DNA of 21,113 nt from a bacterium (GTDB lineage Bacteria > Ratteibacteria > UBA8468 > B48-G9 > JAFGKM01): the NCBI GenBank assembly GCA_029548585.1, contig JAKPNC010000202.1, forward strand, positions 1 through 21,113, given 5' to 3'. Position numbers and translations under genes: made by a program. The notes below the pieces were generated by a model. The model did no database searches, was not told the origin of the DNA, and saw only the letters and a list, made by a program, of their open reading frames with translations. Below are positions 13,826 to 20,842 of this stretch, piece after piece; the stretch's first letter is position 1; each line of letters begins with the position of its first letter.

Positions 13826-14605
13826 TTACCTGTTCCAGCTGAACTTGGACTCAAGGTTCCTGAAGAAGAGCTTGTCATCCATGATGGTATCGGCCGTTCT
13901 CGGGGATTTTTTGATTGATACGGTATCCCCTTGCGCCAGAGGCAACTCTTTCTGTCCGTCAAGAACCAGCATGCCGTCCTGGGCCATCACCACGGATATC
14001 CTTTCGCTGTCACGGAGTATGACCGGGCGCCAGGAGAGAGTGTGAGGGCAGACGGGTAACAGTATCATGCATTTAAGTTCAGGATCAGCCACCGGTCCGA
14101 GCGCGGAAAGGGAGTGTGCCGTGGAACCTGTGGGAGTGGATATGATCAGCCCGTCTCCTCTGATCCTGAAGATGGGTTCCCTGCTGCCGGAAACGTTTAT
14201 GTTGATGATCCTTATCCCTTTCCTGTGGATGACCGCCTCGTTGAGGCAGATATTTTTTGAAAGCGTCCTGCCGTTTCTCTTTACAGAAACGTCCAGCAGC
14301 ATCCTCCTTGTGACCGAATATTCGCCTTTGAGGATCTTTCTTATCTTCTTATCGGCGTCCTGCGGACTGTTGGTCAGAAATCCCAGTTTCCCATACTTTA
14401 TTCCATATATAAGTGCCCTCTTTTCAAGCATGTGAACCCCCTTGATGAGGGTACCGTCTCCACCGAGAGCAATAATCAAATCCACATCTTCTGCAGACGT
14501 TTTCACTTCTTTTCCACAGCTTTTCAACAACTTATCAAGAGACAAGACCTTCCTGTCTATACCAGGGATCTTCTTGTTTGCGAGGATAAAAATCTTTTTA
14601 ATCAT
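13826..14605 (-). CDS. nadK: NAD kinase
   Basis: This 259-aa protein has the NAD kinase signatures: ALGGDGTLIKG (GGDG at 48-51), the NEAVIHR motif, DGLIISTPTGSTAHSLSALGP and a C-terminal all-beta half with LDGQKELPLAQGD. It phosphorylates NAD to NADP with ATP or polyphosphate in the cytosol. The length is slightly short but within the family range. The start overlaps the dxs stop by 4 bases (ATGA), a classic coupling arrangement. The dxs-nadK order is seen in many bacteria, where both serve cofactor-dependent biosynthesis. Confidence 0.93.
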   Translation of the reverse strand: MIKKIFILANKKIPGIDRKVLSLDKLLKSCGKEVKTSAEDVDLIIALGGDGTLIKGVHMLEKRALIYGIKYGKLGFLTNSPQDADKKIRKILKGEYSVTRRMLLDVSVKRNGRTLSKNICLNEAVIHRKGIRIININVSGSREPIFRIRGDGLIISTPTGSTAHSLSALGPVADPELKCMILLPVCPHTLSWRPVILRDSERISVVMAQDGMLVLDGQKELPLAQGDTVSIKKSPRTADTIMDDKLFFRNLESKFSWNR

Positions 14606-16428
14606 GATGAAAAATCCCCTATTGTTTTTGCAAGCCTTTCGGGAGAAAGTCCGTACTTGTCCAGGAGAGAAGCTCTCTTTCCCTGTTCAATAAACTGGTC
14701 CGGCAACCCGAGCCTCAGAAGTTTCCTGTCAAGGTTCATGTCGGTTATGTATTCGCTCACTGCCGAGCCGAACCCTCCGACAATGCTGTTTTCTTCAACC
14801 GTTACGATCCTTTTGCATCGGCCGATGGCAGACAATGCTTCCGGCGGAAGCGGCTTTATGGCGTTGACCGGGTAGAAGGAAACGGAACCGTCTCCCTTCT
14901 CTATTATCATGCGGCAGGCCTCGAGAGAGTTCCATGCCATGCTGCCGCATCCGAGAACGGCTGTCTGTCCCTGGTTCTCGCATGCCTCTATGGAAGGGGG
15001 CAGGAAACCCTTGGGAAACCTGATGAAAACGGGTTTTTCTTCTTTCATGGAGGCGGATACAAGTCTCTTGACGTCTTCCATGCTGCATGGGGCAAACAGC
15101 TTCAGGCCCGGAAGTGTTCGCAGCAGGGATATGTCGAAGACTCCATGGTGAGTGGGACCGTCCTCTCCCACGATGCCCGCCCTGTCAACAAGAAAAGTTA
15201 CCGGGAGGTTCTGCAGGCATATGTCATGGAATATATGGTCGTATCCCCTCTGAAGGAAAGTGGAGTAGATGGCTACAACTGTTTTCATCCCGGCCCTGGC
15301 AAGTCCCGAGGCAAAGACGATGCAGTGGCCCTCGGCAATGCCCACGTCGAAAAACCTCGAAGGGAACCTGGCGGCGAAATTTTCGAGGCCCAGCCCCTTC
15401 TCCATGGCTGCCGTCAGGACAACCAGTTTTTCTTCCCTTGAGGCCAGGTTCTCAAGCTCTTTTCCTGCGACGCCCCCGGGCGAGGGGGCCTTCCTGGCGC
15501 TGAAGCTGCCGGTGGGAATGTCGAAAACGGGTGCGCTGTGAAAATCTTCAGGAGATTCCTCGGCAGGCTTGTATCCCTGGCCCTTTTTCGTTACCACGTG
15601 AAGAAGAACGGGTTCGTTTATATCTTTTATGTTTGACATTATGTGGAGAAGCTGCTTGAAGTCATGGCCGTCAATGGGCCCGAAGTATCTCAGTCCCAGT
15701 TTTTCAAAAAAGACCCCGGGGATAAGCAGCTGCCTCGTCTTCTTTTCCATCTCCTGGGCAAGCTTTATGATTTCGTCCCCTATGGAAGGTATCGATTTGA
15801 GTATTTCTGCGACTTCGGCCCTGGGCCTGTTGACCACGGGGGAAGTGATAAGCTTTGCAAGGTAGTATGAAAGGGCTCCCCTGGTAGGAGATATGGACAT
15901 CTTGTTGTCATTAAGCACTATTACGAGGTTCTTTTTCAGGGATCCGAGGAAATTGAGCCCTTCAAAAGTTGTTCCGTTTGTCAGTGACCCGTCTCCGATA
16001 ACGGCTATTACCCTTCCCTGCTGGCCGGTCATGGACTCTCCCGTTTTAAGTCCCGTGGCTGCAGAAACGGCCGTGCCCGCATGTCCGGTTTTGAATATGT
16101 CCGAAATGCTCTCTTCCGGGGCAGGGAAACCGCTTATTCCCCCTTCTTTTCTGAGGGTCCTGAAAGAGCCGTATCTCCCGGTAAGGATCTTGTGGGTGTA
16201 ACACTGGTGTCCGACATCCCAGACTATCTTGTCAGGAGGGATGCTGAAGGTCCTGTGTATGCTTATGGTCAACTCTACCGCGCCAAGGTTTGAGGAAAGG
16301 TGTCCGCCGTTGACAGAAACGGTTTCTATTATGAGCTGTCTGACCTGGCCGGCGAGGAGGTCGAGCTCCTCGGTTGAGATGTTTTTAATCAGGGGAGGAT
16401 CTTTCGATATCCTTTCGATTAATTCCAT
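14602..16428 (-). CDS. dxs: 1-deoxy-D-xylulose-5-phosphate synthase
   Basis: This 608-aa transketolase-like enzyme joins pyruvate and glyceraldehyde 3-phosphate, using thiamine diphosphate, to begin the non-mevalonate isoprenoid pathway. Visible are GGHLSSNLGAVELT, WDVGHQCYTHKIL, VIGDGSLTNG with NDNKMSIS (thiamine/magnesium site), GPIDGHD, DRAGIVGEDGPTHHG and IRFPKG. The catalytic Glu region reads GIAEGHCIVFASGLA, where nearly all family members have EQHAVTFAAG; the Glu (366) and His are kept but Gln is Gly. RFPKG replaces the usual RYPRG. The enzyme therefore looks divergent but intact, and is a little shorter than the usual 620-640 aa. ATG 16428 lies inside the 3' end of the TPR gene, a 44-base overlap. 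Confidence 0.93.
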   Translation of the reverse strand: MELIERISKDPPLIKNISTEELDLLAGQVRQLIIETVSVNGGHLSSNLGAVELTISIHRTFSIPPDKIVWDVGHQCYTHKILTGRYGSFRTLRKEGGISGFPAPEESISDIFKTGHAGTAVSAATGLKTGESMTGQQGRVIAVIGDGSLTNGTTFEGLNFLGSLKKNLVIVLNDNKMSISPTRGALSYYLAKLITSPVVNRPRAEVAEILKSIPSIGDEIIKLAQEMEKKTRQLLIPGVFFEKLGLRYFGPIDGHDFKQLLHIMSNIKDINEPVLLHVVTKKGQGYKPAEESPEDFHSAPVFDIPTGSFSARKAPSPGGVAGKELENLASREEKLVVLTAAMEKGLGLENFAARFPSRFFDVGIAEGHCIVFASGLARAGMKTVVAIYSTFLQRGYDHIFHDICLQNLPVTFLVDRAGIVGEDGPTHHGVFDISLLRTLPGLKLFAPCSMEDVKRLVSASMKEEKPVFIRFPKGFLPPSIEACENQGQTAVLGCGSMAWNSLEACRMIIEKGDGSVSFYPVNAIKPLPPEALSAIGRCKRIVTVEENSIVGGFGSAVSEYITDMNLDRKLLRLGLPDQFIEQGKRASLLDKYGLSPERLAKTIGDFSS

Positions 16429-17764
16429 TTTTGATTCTCTCTTTCACCTCGTCTATTTTATCGAGCAGTTCTTTCTTCTGTTCCATCTCGTATGCTTTCA
16501 TGAACCAGTTGAGGGCTTTCTCGTATTCCTCCAGTTGAAGGTAAAGCTCTCCGAGATGCTGGTATATCTCTGGATCTTTTTCCATCCCGGCTGCCTGTTC
16601 AAGGTATTTCCGGGCTTTCCTGTAGTTGCCCTGCCTGAAGTAGAGCCATCCCAGGCTGTCAATAAAGGCTCCGTTGTCAGGCTCTATGGAACAGGCCTTC
16701 TTTATCATCCTGCCGGCATCCTGCAGGTTCTTATCCTGAAGGAGGTAGCTGTATCCCAGGAAATTCAGGGCAAGGGCGTTTTCAGGATCCAGTTTTATTG
16801 CCTGCTTCATTTCTTCTTCCATTTTCTCCGGCAACTTCAACTTGTCGTATACTATGCCCAGGTAGAACCTGACCGCGGAAGTATCCTGGAGTTCCGCGCT
16901 CTTTCGGAAAAAAGTTTCTGCTTCCTTGTAATTTTCCTCTTCCGTATAGATGATACCCATGAGGTTGTAGAACTCTGTGTTCCTTATTCCGTTGTCCATG
17001 GCCTCTTGAAGCGTTTCTTTTGCCTCTTTCAGCTTCTTCTCCTTGTAAAGGGCAAAGGAAATGAACGAATATGAGACGCTGTCCTTTGGGTTTATCCTGA
17101 CAGCCTTGCGGAAGTATTCCATTGCCTCTGTTTCCCTGTCTTGCCTGCTGTAAAGAAGGGCGGTGGCAACCACCCCTTTCCAGAAGCCCGGAGAAAGCCT
17201 TATGGCGGACAGGTAAGCCTTCTCGGCCTCTTCGAGTTTTCCCATTCTTTCAAGGATGTTGCCCTTGTTGAACCATAGCAGGTAGTTTGCAGGGAAAGCC
17301 TCCAGCAGGATCTCGTACTGCTTTTCCGCGTCACCGAGCCTCTCCTGGGCAACCAGTATGTCGCAAAGCATGATCCGCGCAGACTGGTTGCCGGGTTCGA
17401 GGGCGAGCCCCTTTTCAAGGTACGAGGCTGCAAGCCGCTGGTTATTCTCAAGGATATAGGTAACCCCAAGGCTGAACATGGCGTCGGAATTGCCCGGATC
17501 GAGTTTCAGCGCCCTGAAAAAAGCACGCTTGGCCTCGGCGGTCTTCTTTTCCTTGACGTACAGGTTTCCGAGCTTGACGTACAGGTAGCTTGATTCCCCT
17601 TCCTGAAGAAGAGCCTGCCTGTAAGCTTTCTCCGCATCGGCCCTGTTCTCTTCCCTTTCGTAAAGGAGACCCCTTGCGTAAGATGAAAGGCCCGAATCCC
17701 TGGAAACGTGGGCGCACCCTGTTAGCAGTAACAGGAATGAAAGGACCACTCCTGATCGTTTCAT
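16385..17764 (-). CDS. tetratricopeptide-repeat lipoprotein
   Basis: This is a 459-aa protein. Residues 1-17 are a lipoprotein signal with lipobox Leu-Thr-Gly-Cys (Cys17). The rest is about eleven consecutive TPR helices-turn-helices from residue 25 to near 440, seen as repeating A-x3-Y-x2-A-x3-P patterns such as ALKLDPGNSDAMFSLGVTY and AIKLDPENALALNFLGYSY. TPR lipoproteins are scaffolds in envelope, secretion or polysaccharide systems; no partner is encoded here. ATG 17764 is chosen because the lipoprotein signal starts there; a longer in-frame start at 17800 would add 12 residues overlapping the COX24-like gene. It starts one base after that gene's stop and lacks a strong ribosome-binding site, so re-initiation is likely. 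It overlaps dxs by 44 bases. Confidence 0.87.
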   Translation of the reverse strand: MKRSGVVLSFLLLLTGCAHVSRDSGLSSYARGLLYEREENRADAEKAYRQALLQEGESSYLYVKLGNLYVKEKKTAEAKRAFFRALKLDPGNSDAMFSLGVTYILENNQRLAASYLEKGLALEPGNQSARIMLCDILVAQERLGDAEKQYEILLEAFPANYLLWFNKGNILERMGKLEEAEKAYLSAIRLSPGFWKGVVATALLYSRQDRETEAMEYFRKAVRINPKDSVSYSFISFALYKEKKLKEAKETLQEAMDNGIRNTEFYNLMGIIYTEEENYKEAETFFRKSAELQDTSAVRFYLGIVYDKLKLPEKMEEEMKQAIKLDPENALALNFLGYSYLLQDKNLQDAGRMIKKACSIEPDNGAFIDSLGWLYFRQGNYRKARKYLEQAAGMEKDPEIYQHLGELYLQLEEYEKALNWFMKAYEMEQKKELLDKIDEVKERIKNGINRKDIERSSPD

Positions 17765-17765
17765 G

Positions 17766-17861
17766 TTATCTCTTTCTCTTTTTGTGTCTGAGAGCTGCAA
17801 GCCTCTTCTTTCTCTTATGTGTTTTTATCTTTGCTTTTTTTCTCTTCTTTCCACACGGCAT
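17766..17861 (-). CDS. AURKAIP1/COX24-domain small basic protein
   Basis: This 31-codon gene has an ATG at 17861 and TAA at 17766-17768. The product begins MPCGKKRKK, contains KIKTHKRKKRL and ends RHKKRKR; 18 of 31 residues are Lys or Arg. This matches the tiny bacterial AURKAIP1/COX24-domain proteins (usual pattern MPxGKKRKxxKIxTHKRKKRLRKxRHKK), named after the C-terminal domain of mitochondrial Cox24/mS38, a small-subunit ribosomal protein. A ribosomal or rRNA-binding role is plausible by that homology, not shown here. AAAGGAG sits 5 bases upstream of the ATG. The stop lies one base before the TPR lipoprotein start, so the two genes are probably translationally coupled. Genes this short are usually missed by gene callers. 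Confidence 0.85.
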   Translation of the reverse strand: MPCGKKRKKAKIKTHKRKKRLAALRHKKRKR

Positions 17862-18095
17862 CGTTTCTCCTTTACTCCGAAGCTGTCAATAGTCTTTCAT
17901 TTTGGATCTGCCGGAGAGCTCTCCAAGCCTTCCTTCAGATCCCGATCTATCAAGTCCCCGAAGTTACAAATCTTTATACCTTTCCTATATATGATTAATT
18001 CCCCGCGTTCGGGGGATTCCTTTCACCTTCCTGACTAACGGTTTGCCGCCGAACATTCCGCCAGGGTGTCGGCATGGCCGTCCCGTCACTGCTTT
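17862..18095. other. intergenic region between hisG and the COX24-like gene
   Basis: No gene is seen in these 234 bases on either strand. The start site for the COX24-TPR-dxs-nadK genes should lie here, but I could not find a convincing -35/-10 pair on the minus strand; TATAAA near 17972-17977 is the best -10. The one clear structure is the hairpin at 17997-18018. Confidence 0.5.
17997..18018. other. stable hairpin in the hisG 3' flank
   Basis: AATTCCCCG (17997-18005) and CGGGGGATT (18010-18018) form a 9-bp stem with one T-G wobble and a 4-base loop on the plus strand. The minus-strand version has one C-A mismatch. It is about 80 bases downstream of the hisG stop. No T-run follows on either strand, so it is not a canonical intrinsic terminator; it may be a transcript 3' end or processing site. 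Confidence 0.4.
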
Positions 18096-18965
18096 TTATA
18101 TTACCTTATTTAATGGGTATTCAACAATACCCTGCGCTCCGAGTTTCTTAAGTTCCGGGATAAGGCTTTTCGCGGCATGCTTATCTATTATAGTTTCTAT
18201 GGCGAACCAGTTATCGTCCGTAAGAGACGATATAGTGGGTTTCTTCATCGCCGGCAGGATGGCAAGGATTTTTTCAAGGTCTTTCTTCCGGACATTCATT
18301 TTCAGTCCGGCCTTGTTCTCTGCTTCGAGGGCACCTTTCAGGAGGAGAGCAAGGTTCTCAATCTTTTCCTTTTTCCACGGGTCCTGCCAGGACTCTCTGT
18401 TGACAATAAGCTTGGGCACGCTTTCCATGACCACGTCTATTATCTCGAGGTCATGAGAAATGAGAGTACTGCCGGTCTCGGTTATTTCAACGATGGCGTC
18501 AACCAGCTTGCCGGCTTTTATCTCGGTTGCGCCATAGGAGAATTCGACCTTTGCCGATACCTTTTTTCTTTTGAGGTAATCCCTGGTAACGTTGACCAGT
18601 TCGGTTGCAATTCTTTTTCCCTGGAGGTCTTCCACTTTCTTTATGCTGGACCTGGCCGGGGCTGCCAGGACTATCTTGACAGGCCTGAAGCCCTGCTTCG
18701 AATATACCAGGTCGCAGATTTCCACCACCCTGACCCTGTTTTCGGTTATCCAGTCCTTTCCGGATATGCCTATGTCGAAAGCTCCCATTTCCACATACTT
18801 TGGAATCTCCTGGGCCCTGAGCAGAACCCCTTCAAGCTCAGGGTCGTCTGTCGTAATATTGTAGCTTCTTGATCCCGAGTAGATCTTGAATCCCGCATGT
18901 TCGAAAAGGGTGGTCGTGGATTCCTGGAGGGATCCCTTGGGCAAAGCCATCTTAAGTTTCTTCAT
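18096..18965 (-). CDS. hisG: ATP phosphoribosyltransferase, long form
   Basis: This 289-aa protein catalyses the first step of histidine synthesis, joining ATP and PRPP. It begins KMALPKGSLQESTTTLFEHAG, has IGISGKDWITEN and DAIVEITETGSTL (PRPP-binding loop), and ends in a roughly 75-residue C-terminal regulatory domain (about 215-289). This domain marks the long form that works without HisZ and is feedback-inhibited by histidine in the family. GGAGAGGT precedes ATG 18965. Its start overlaps the end of accA by 14 bases, so it is probably the last gene of a gatC-accA-hisG transcript. No other histidine gene is in the window. Confidence 0.95.
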   Translation of the reverse strand: MKKLKMALPKGSLQESTTTLFEHAGFKIYSGSRSYNITTDDPELEGVLLRAQEIPKYVEMGAFDIGISGKDWITENRVRVVEICDLVYSKQGFRPVKIVLAAPARSSIKKVEDLQGKRIATELVNVTRDYLKRKKVSAKVEFSYGATEIKAGKLVDAIVEITETGSTLISHDLEIIDVVMESVPKLIVNRESWQDPWKKEKIENLALLLKGALEAENKAGLKMNVRKKDLEKILAILPAMKKPTISSLTDDNWFAIETIIDKHAAKSLIPELKKLGAQGIVEYPLNKVI

Positions 18966-19935
18966 TGCTAACCTCTCCTTCCGAAAAGACGCCGGTTTTC
19001 CTGTATTTCTGGTATCGGAGTTCCACGAGCTCTTCCCTGTTTATAGTCTTAAGCTCCCTTAAGTTCTTGTCGAGAGACTCCGTGAGGATTTCAAAAGTCG
19101 TTTTCCAGTTTCTGTGGGCTCCTCCTGCGGCTTCCGGAACAATCTCGTCCACTATTCCCATGCCGAAGAGCGCCTTCGACGTGAGCTTCAGGGCGCGGGC
19201 TGCTTCTTCAACAGCATTCTGTGTTTTCCAGAGTATGGAAGCGCAGCCTTCGGGAGAAATTACGCTGTATATGGTATGTTCCTGCATAAGCAGCCTGTCT
19301 CCAACTCCTATTCCAAGGGCCCCGCCGCTGCCCCCTTCTCCTATTACTATGCAGATCACGGGGATCCTCAGCATGGACATTTCGTAAAGGTTGTTTGCTA
19401 TTGTCCTTGCCTGCCCCCTCTCTTCCGCTGCAATGTCGGGATTAGCCCCCGGAGTATCAATGAATGATATCACAGGACATTTCATTTTTTCGGCCAGTTT
19501 CATTATCCTCAGGGCTTTCTTGTATCCTTCGGGGTGGGACATGCCGAATTTCCTGAAAATGTTTTCCGCTGTATCCCTGCCCTTCTGGTGGCCCACAACG
19601 GCCAGGGGGATTCCCCTGAACCTGGCAAACCCGGCAACTATTGAGGGGTCGTCCGAGGAGCATCTGTCACCGTGGAGTTCAACGAAATTCTCGAAAATGT
19701 TTTCTATATAATCAAGGGTGTGAGGCCTGTTGGGATGCCTTGCAAGCTGGACGATCTGCCAGTCTGTCAGGTTGGAAAAGATCTCCTTTATCGTGTCGCC
19801 GAGCTGCTGCCTTACCTGTACGAGTTTTGTGGCATCCTGGTCTCCGACCCGCTTCTTCTTTCTCGATTCGATGGCTTCGATCTGCCTGTCGAGATCCTCT
19901 ATGGGCTTCTCGAAAGAAAGGTATTTTTTTTCCAT
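18952..19935 (-). CDS. accA: acetyl-CoA carboxylase carboxyltransferase subunit alpha
   Basis: This 327-aa protein has the usual AccA length and motifs: an N-terminal helical YLSFEKPIEDLDRQIEAIE segment, then LARHPNRPHTLDYI, FVELHGDR, GHQKGRDT, FGMSHPEGYKKA, FIDTPGA, GEGGSGGALGIGVGD and ISPEGCASILWK. With AccD it transfers the carboxyl group from biotin to acetyl-CoA, giving malonyl-CoA for fatty acid synthesis in the cytosol. It starts with a TGATG junction to gatC (1-base overlap) and lacks a clear Shine-Dalgarno, implying re-initiation. accD, accB and accC are not in the window. Confidence 0.96.
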   Translation of the reverse strand: MEKKYLSFEKPIEDLDRQIEAIESRKKKRVGDQDATKLVQVRQQLGDTIKEIFSNLTDWQIVQLARHPNRPHTLDYIENIFENFVELHGDRCSSDDPSIVAGFARFRGIPLAVVGHQKGRDTAENIFRKFGMSHPEGYKKALRIMKLAEKMKCPVISFIDTPGANPDIAAEERGQARTIANNLYEMSMLRIPVICIVIGEGGSGGALGIGVGDRLLMQEHTIYSVISPEGCASILWKTQNAVEEAARALKLTSKALFGMGIVDEIVPEAAGGAHRNWKTTFEILTESLDKNLRELKTINREELVELRYQKYRKTGVFSEGEVSNEET

Positions 19936-20234
19936 CAGATTATCTTTGGGACCTTGAAAAATCTGTCCGTTTTCTCCGGGGCGTTTGCCAGTATCTCTTC
20001 CCTGTCCATTGACTTTTCCGTCCTGTCAGCGCGAACCGGGCCATCCTTTCTCCCTGTCCCGCGGGCCGGTCCGGCATCCCCGGTGTCAAGTACCGCAAGG
20101 GACGACACGTACTCGAGGATCTTCCCGAATTCAACGGCGAAAGAGTTGATTTCTTCTTCTGTAAGCCTGATCCTGGCCAGCTTGCCGAGGTATTCCACGT
20201 CCTCTCTTTTTATTGTTTTTCTTTCTTCCGTCAT
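19935..20234 (-). CDS. gatC: Asp-tRNA(Asn)/Glu-tRNA(Gln) amidotransferase subunit C
   Basis: This 99-aa protein matches GatC (usually about 95 aa): IKREDVEYLGKLARIRLTEEEI at the N terminus, FGKILEYVSSLAVLDT in the middle and the C-terminal DREEILANAPEKTDRFFKVPKII, a near-signature ending. GatC stabilises the GatA-GatB complex that amidates Glu-tRNA(Gln) or Asp-tRNA(Asn). gatA and gatB are not adjacent; accA follows instead. The ribosome-binding site upstream of ATG 20234 is weak. A good promoter lies about 65 bases upstream, with a palindrome between it and the gene. Confidence 0.93.
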   Translation of the reverse strand: MTEERKTIKREDVEYLGKLARIRLTEEEINSFAVEFGKILEYVSSLAVLDTGDAGPARGTGRKDGPVRADRTEKSMDREEILANAPEKTDRFFKVPKII

Positions 20235-20249
20235 TCTTTTACGCCTGTG

Positions 20250-20266
20250 TTCAACGGCCCGTTGAA
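20250..20266. promoter_or_regulatory. perfect palindrome in the gatC leader
   Basis: TTCAACGG (20250-20257), one base, and CCGTTGAA (20259-20266) form a perfect 17-bp dyad. It is between the gatC promoter (20301-20329) and the gatC start codon (20234). The single-base centre fits a protein operator better than an RNA hairpin. The regulator is unknown. Confidence 0.45.
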
Positions 20267-20300
20267 GCCCTTGCCGATATGGTTTGTTGCATGAATGATA

Positions 20301-20329
20301 ATTGTAGCCCAGAAAGAAGCTTAAGTCAA
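20301..20329 (-). promoter_or_regulatory. sigma70-type promoter for gatC-accA-hisG
   Basis: On the minus strand TTGACT (20324-20329), a 17-base spacer and TACAAT (20301-20306) make a near-consensus promoter. An A/T-rich run just upstream (20330-20338) could act as an UP element. The predicted leader is about 60 bases and carries the 17-bp palindrome. Confidence 0.68.
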
Positions 20330-20395
20330 TAAAAAAAGATTTGCATTAAAATAGATAATGTATTAAAATGAGTTGAAAAGTTTTTGCCTCAGTTG

Positions 20396-20423
20396 TTGAC
20401 ATTTGAAAATAATGTGGTATCAT
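20396..20423 (+). promoter_or_regulatory. sigma70-type promoter for the Ala/Pro/Glu-repeat protein
   Basis: TTGACA (20396-20401), 16 bases and TATCAT (20418-20423) form a good promoter; CATACT three bases further on is an alternative -10. Two copies of ATTAAAAT (20345-20352, 20362-20369) lie upstream. The leader contains AAAAAAAG (20452-20459) and CTTTTTTT (20476-20483), an 8-bp inverted repeat. Confidence 0.62.
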
Positions 20424-20504
20424 ACTCACTATGCTTCAAAAGTTGCACTTCAAAAAAAGAATCTAAAAGTGAACGCTTTTTTTATCAACATAAGGAGGTG
20501 AACT

Positions 20505-20732
20505 ATGGCAGAGAAAAAGAATAGCCCGGCTGGGGTGATTATTCTTATTATAATCATTCTGGTAGCGCTTTTCTTTATTATCAAGCAGGCATTGCCCAAG
20601 AAGGAGGCCGCACCCGAAATGCCTCCAGCAATGGAAGGCGTGGCCCCTGAGGCGACTGAAGAAGGCGCCCCGGCAGAAGCTCCGGCAGAAGCTCCAGCTG
20701 AAGCTCCCGCAGAAAAACCTGCTGAAAAATAA
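20505..20732 (+). CDS. small membrane-anchored protein with Ala-Pro-Glu repeats
   Basis: This is a 75-aa product of unknown function. Residues 1-9 are short and basic, residues 10-27 form one very hydrophobic membrane segment rich in Ile and Leu, and the remainder is an acidic, low-complexity tail ending in tandem Pro-Ala-Glu-Ala units and PAEKPAEK. There is no lipobox. The tail is encoded by 12-bp repeats. The ribosome-binding site AAGGAGGTG (20492-20500) is nearly perfect, and a consensus-like promoter precedes it, so the gene looks well expressed. It lies about 20 bases upstream of the rRNA promoter. I do not recognise the family; the tail resembles extracytoplasmic Pro/Ala linkers. Confidence 0.78.
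   Translation: MAEKKNSPAGVIILIIIILVALFFIIKQALPKKEAAPEMPPAMEGVAPEATEEGAPAEAPAEAPAEAPAEKPAEK
20670..20729 (+). repeat. five 12-bp tandem coding repeats
   Basis: Five in-phase 12-base units run to the stop codon: CCGGCAGAAGCT twice, CCAGCTGAAGCT, CCCGCAGAAAAA and CCTGCTGAAAAA. Each encodes Pro-Ala-Glu followed by Ala or Lys. The first two units are identical and the rest have drifted mainly at third positions, as expected for slippage followed by selection on the protein. Confidence 0.85.
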
Positions 20733-20749
20733 AGAAAAATTAATATCTG

Positions 20750-20778
20750 TTGACAGCATGACAAGTTGCAGGTACAAT
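20750..20778 (+). promoter_or_regulatory. rRNA operon promoter
   Basis: TTGACA (20750-20755), a 17-base spacer and TACAAT (20773-20778) make a near-perfect sigma70 promoter. The A/T-rich stretch 20728-20748 upstream resembles an UP element. It is about 60 bases upstream of the 16S rRNA gene. Confidence 0.85.
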
Positions 20779-20796
20779 TAACAGGTATTAAAAGTC

Positions 20797-20809
20797 GGTT
20801 CATTGAAAA
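20797..20809 (+). promoter_or_regulatory. boxA-like antitermination element in the rRNA leader
   Basis: GGTTCATTGAAAA resembles the boxA-type sequence seen in bacterial rRNA leaders (GTTCTTTGAAAA type), which binds the Nus factors. Position between promoter and 16S fits. A short dyad GAGGT...ACCTC (20820-20835) follows and could be part of the 16S processing stem. Confidence 0.38.
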
Positions 20810-20842
20810 TCGAGTTATGGAGGTATCCGGACCTCAAGATAG

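Noticed and set aside
16229..17074. Plus-strand 281-codon frame opposite dxs and the TPR gene
   Set aside because: Antisense to two recognised genes; its composition mirrors the TPR repeats and no motif is seen.
17997..18018. Hairpin considered as the hisG terminator
   Set aside because: No T-run follows on the minus strand, so only a generic hairpin is reported.
20670..20729. Short tandem repeats considered as a CRISPR-like array
   Set aside because: Units are 12 bases without spacers, in phase with a reading frame and encode a repeat peptide.
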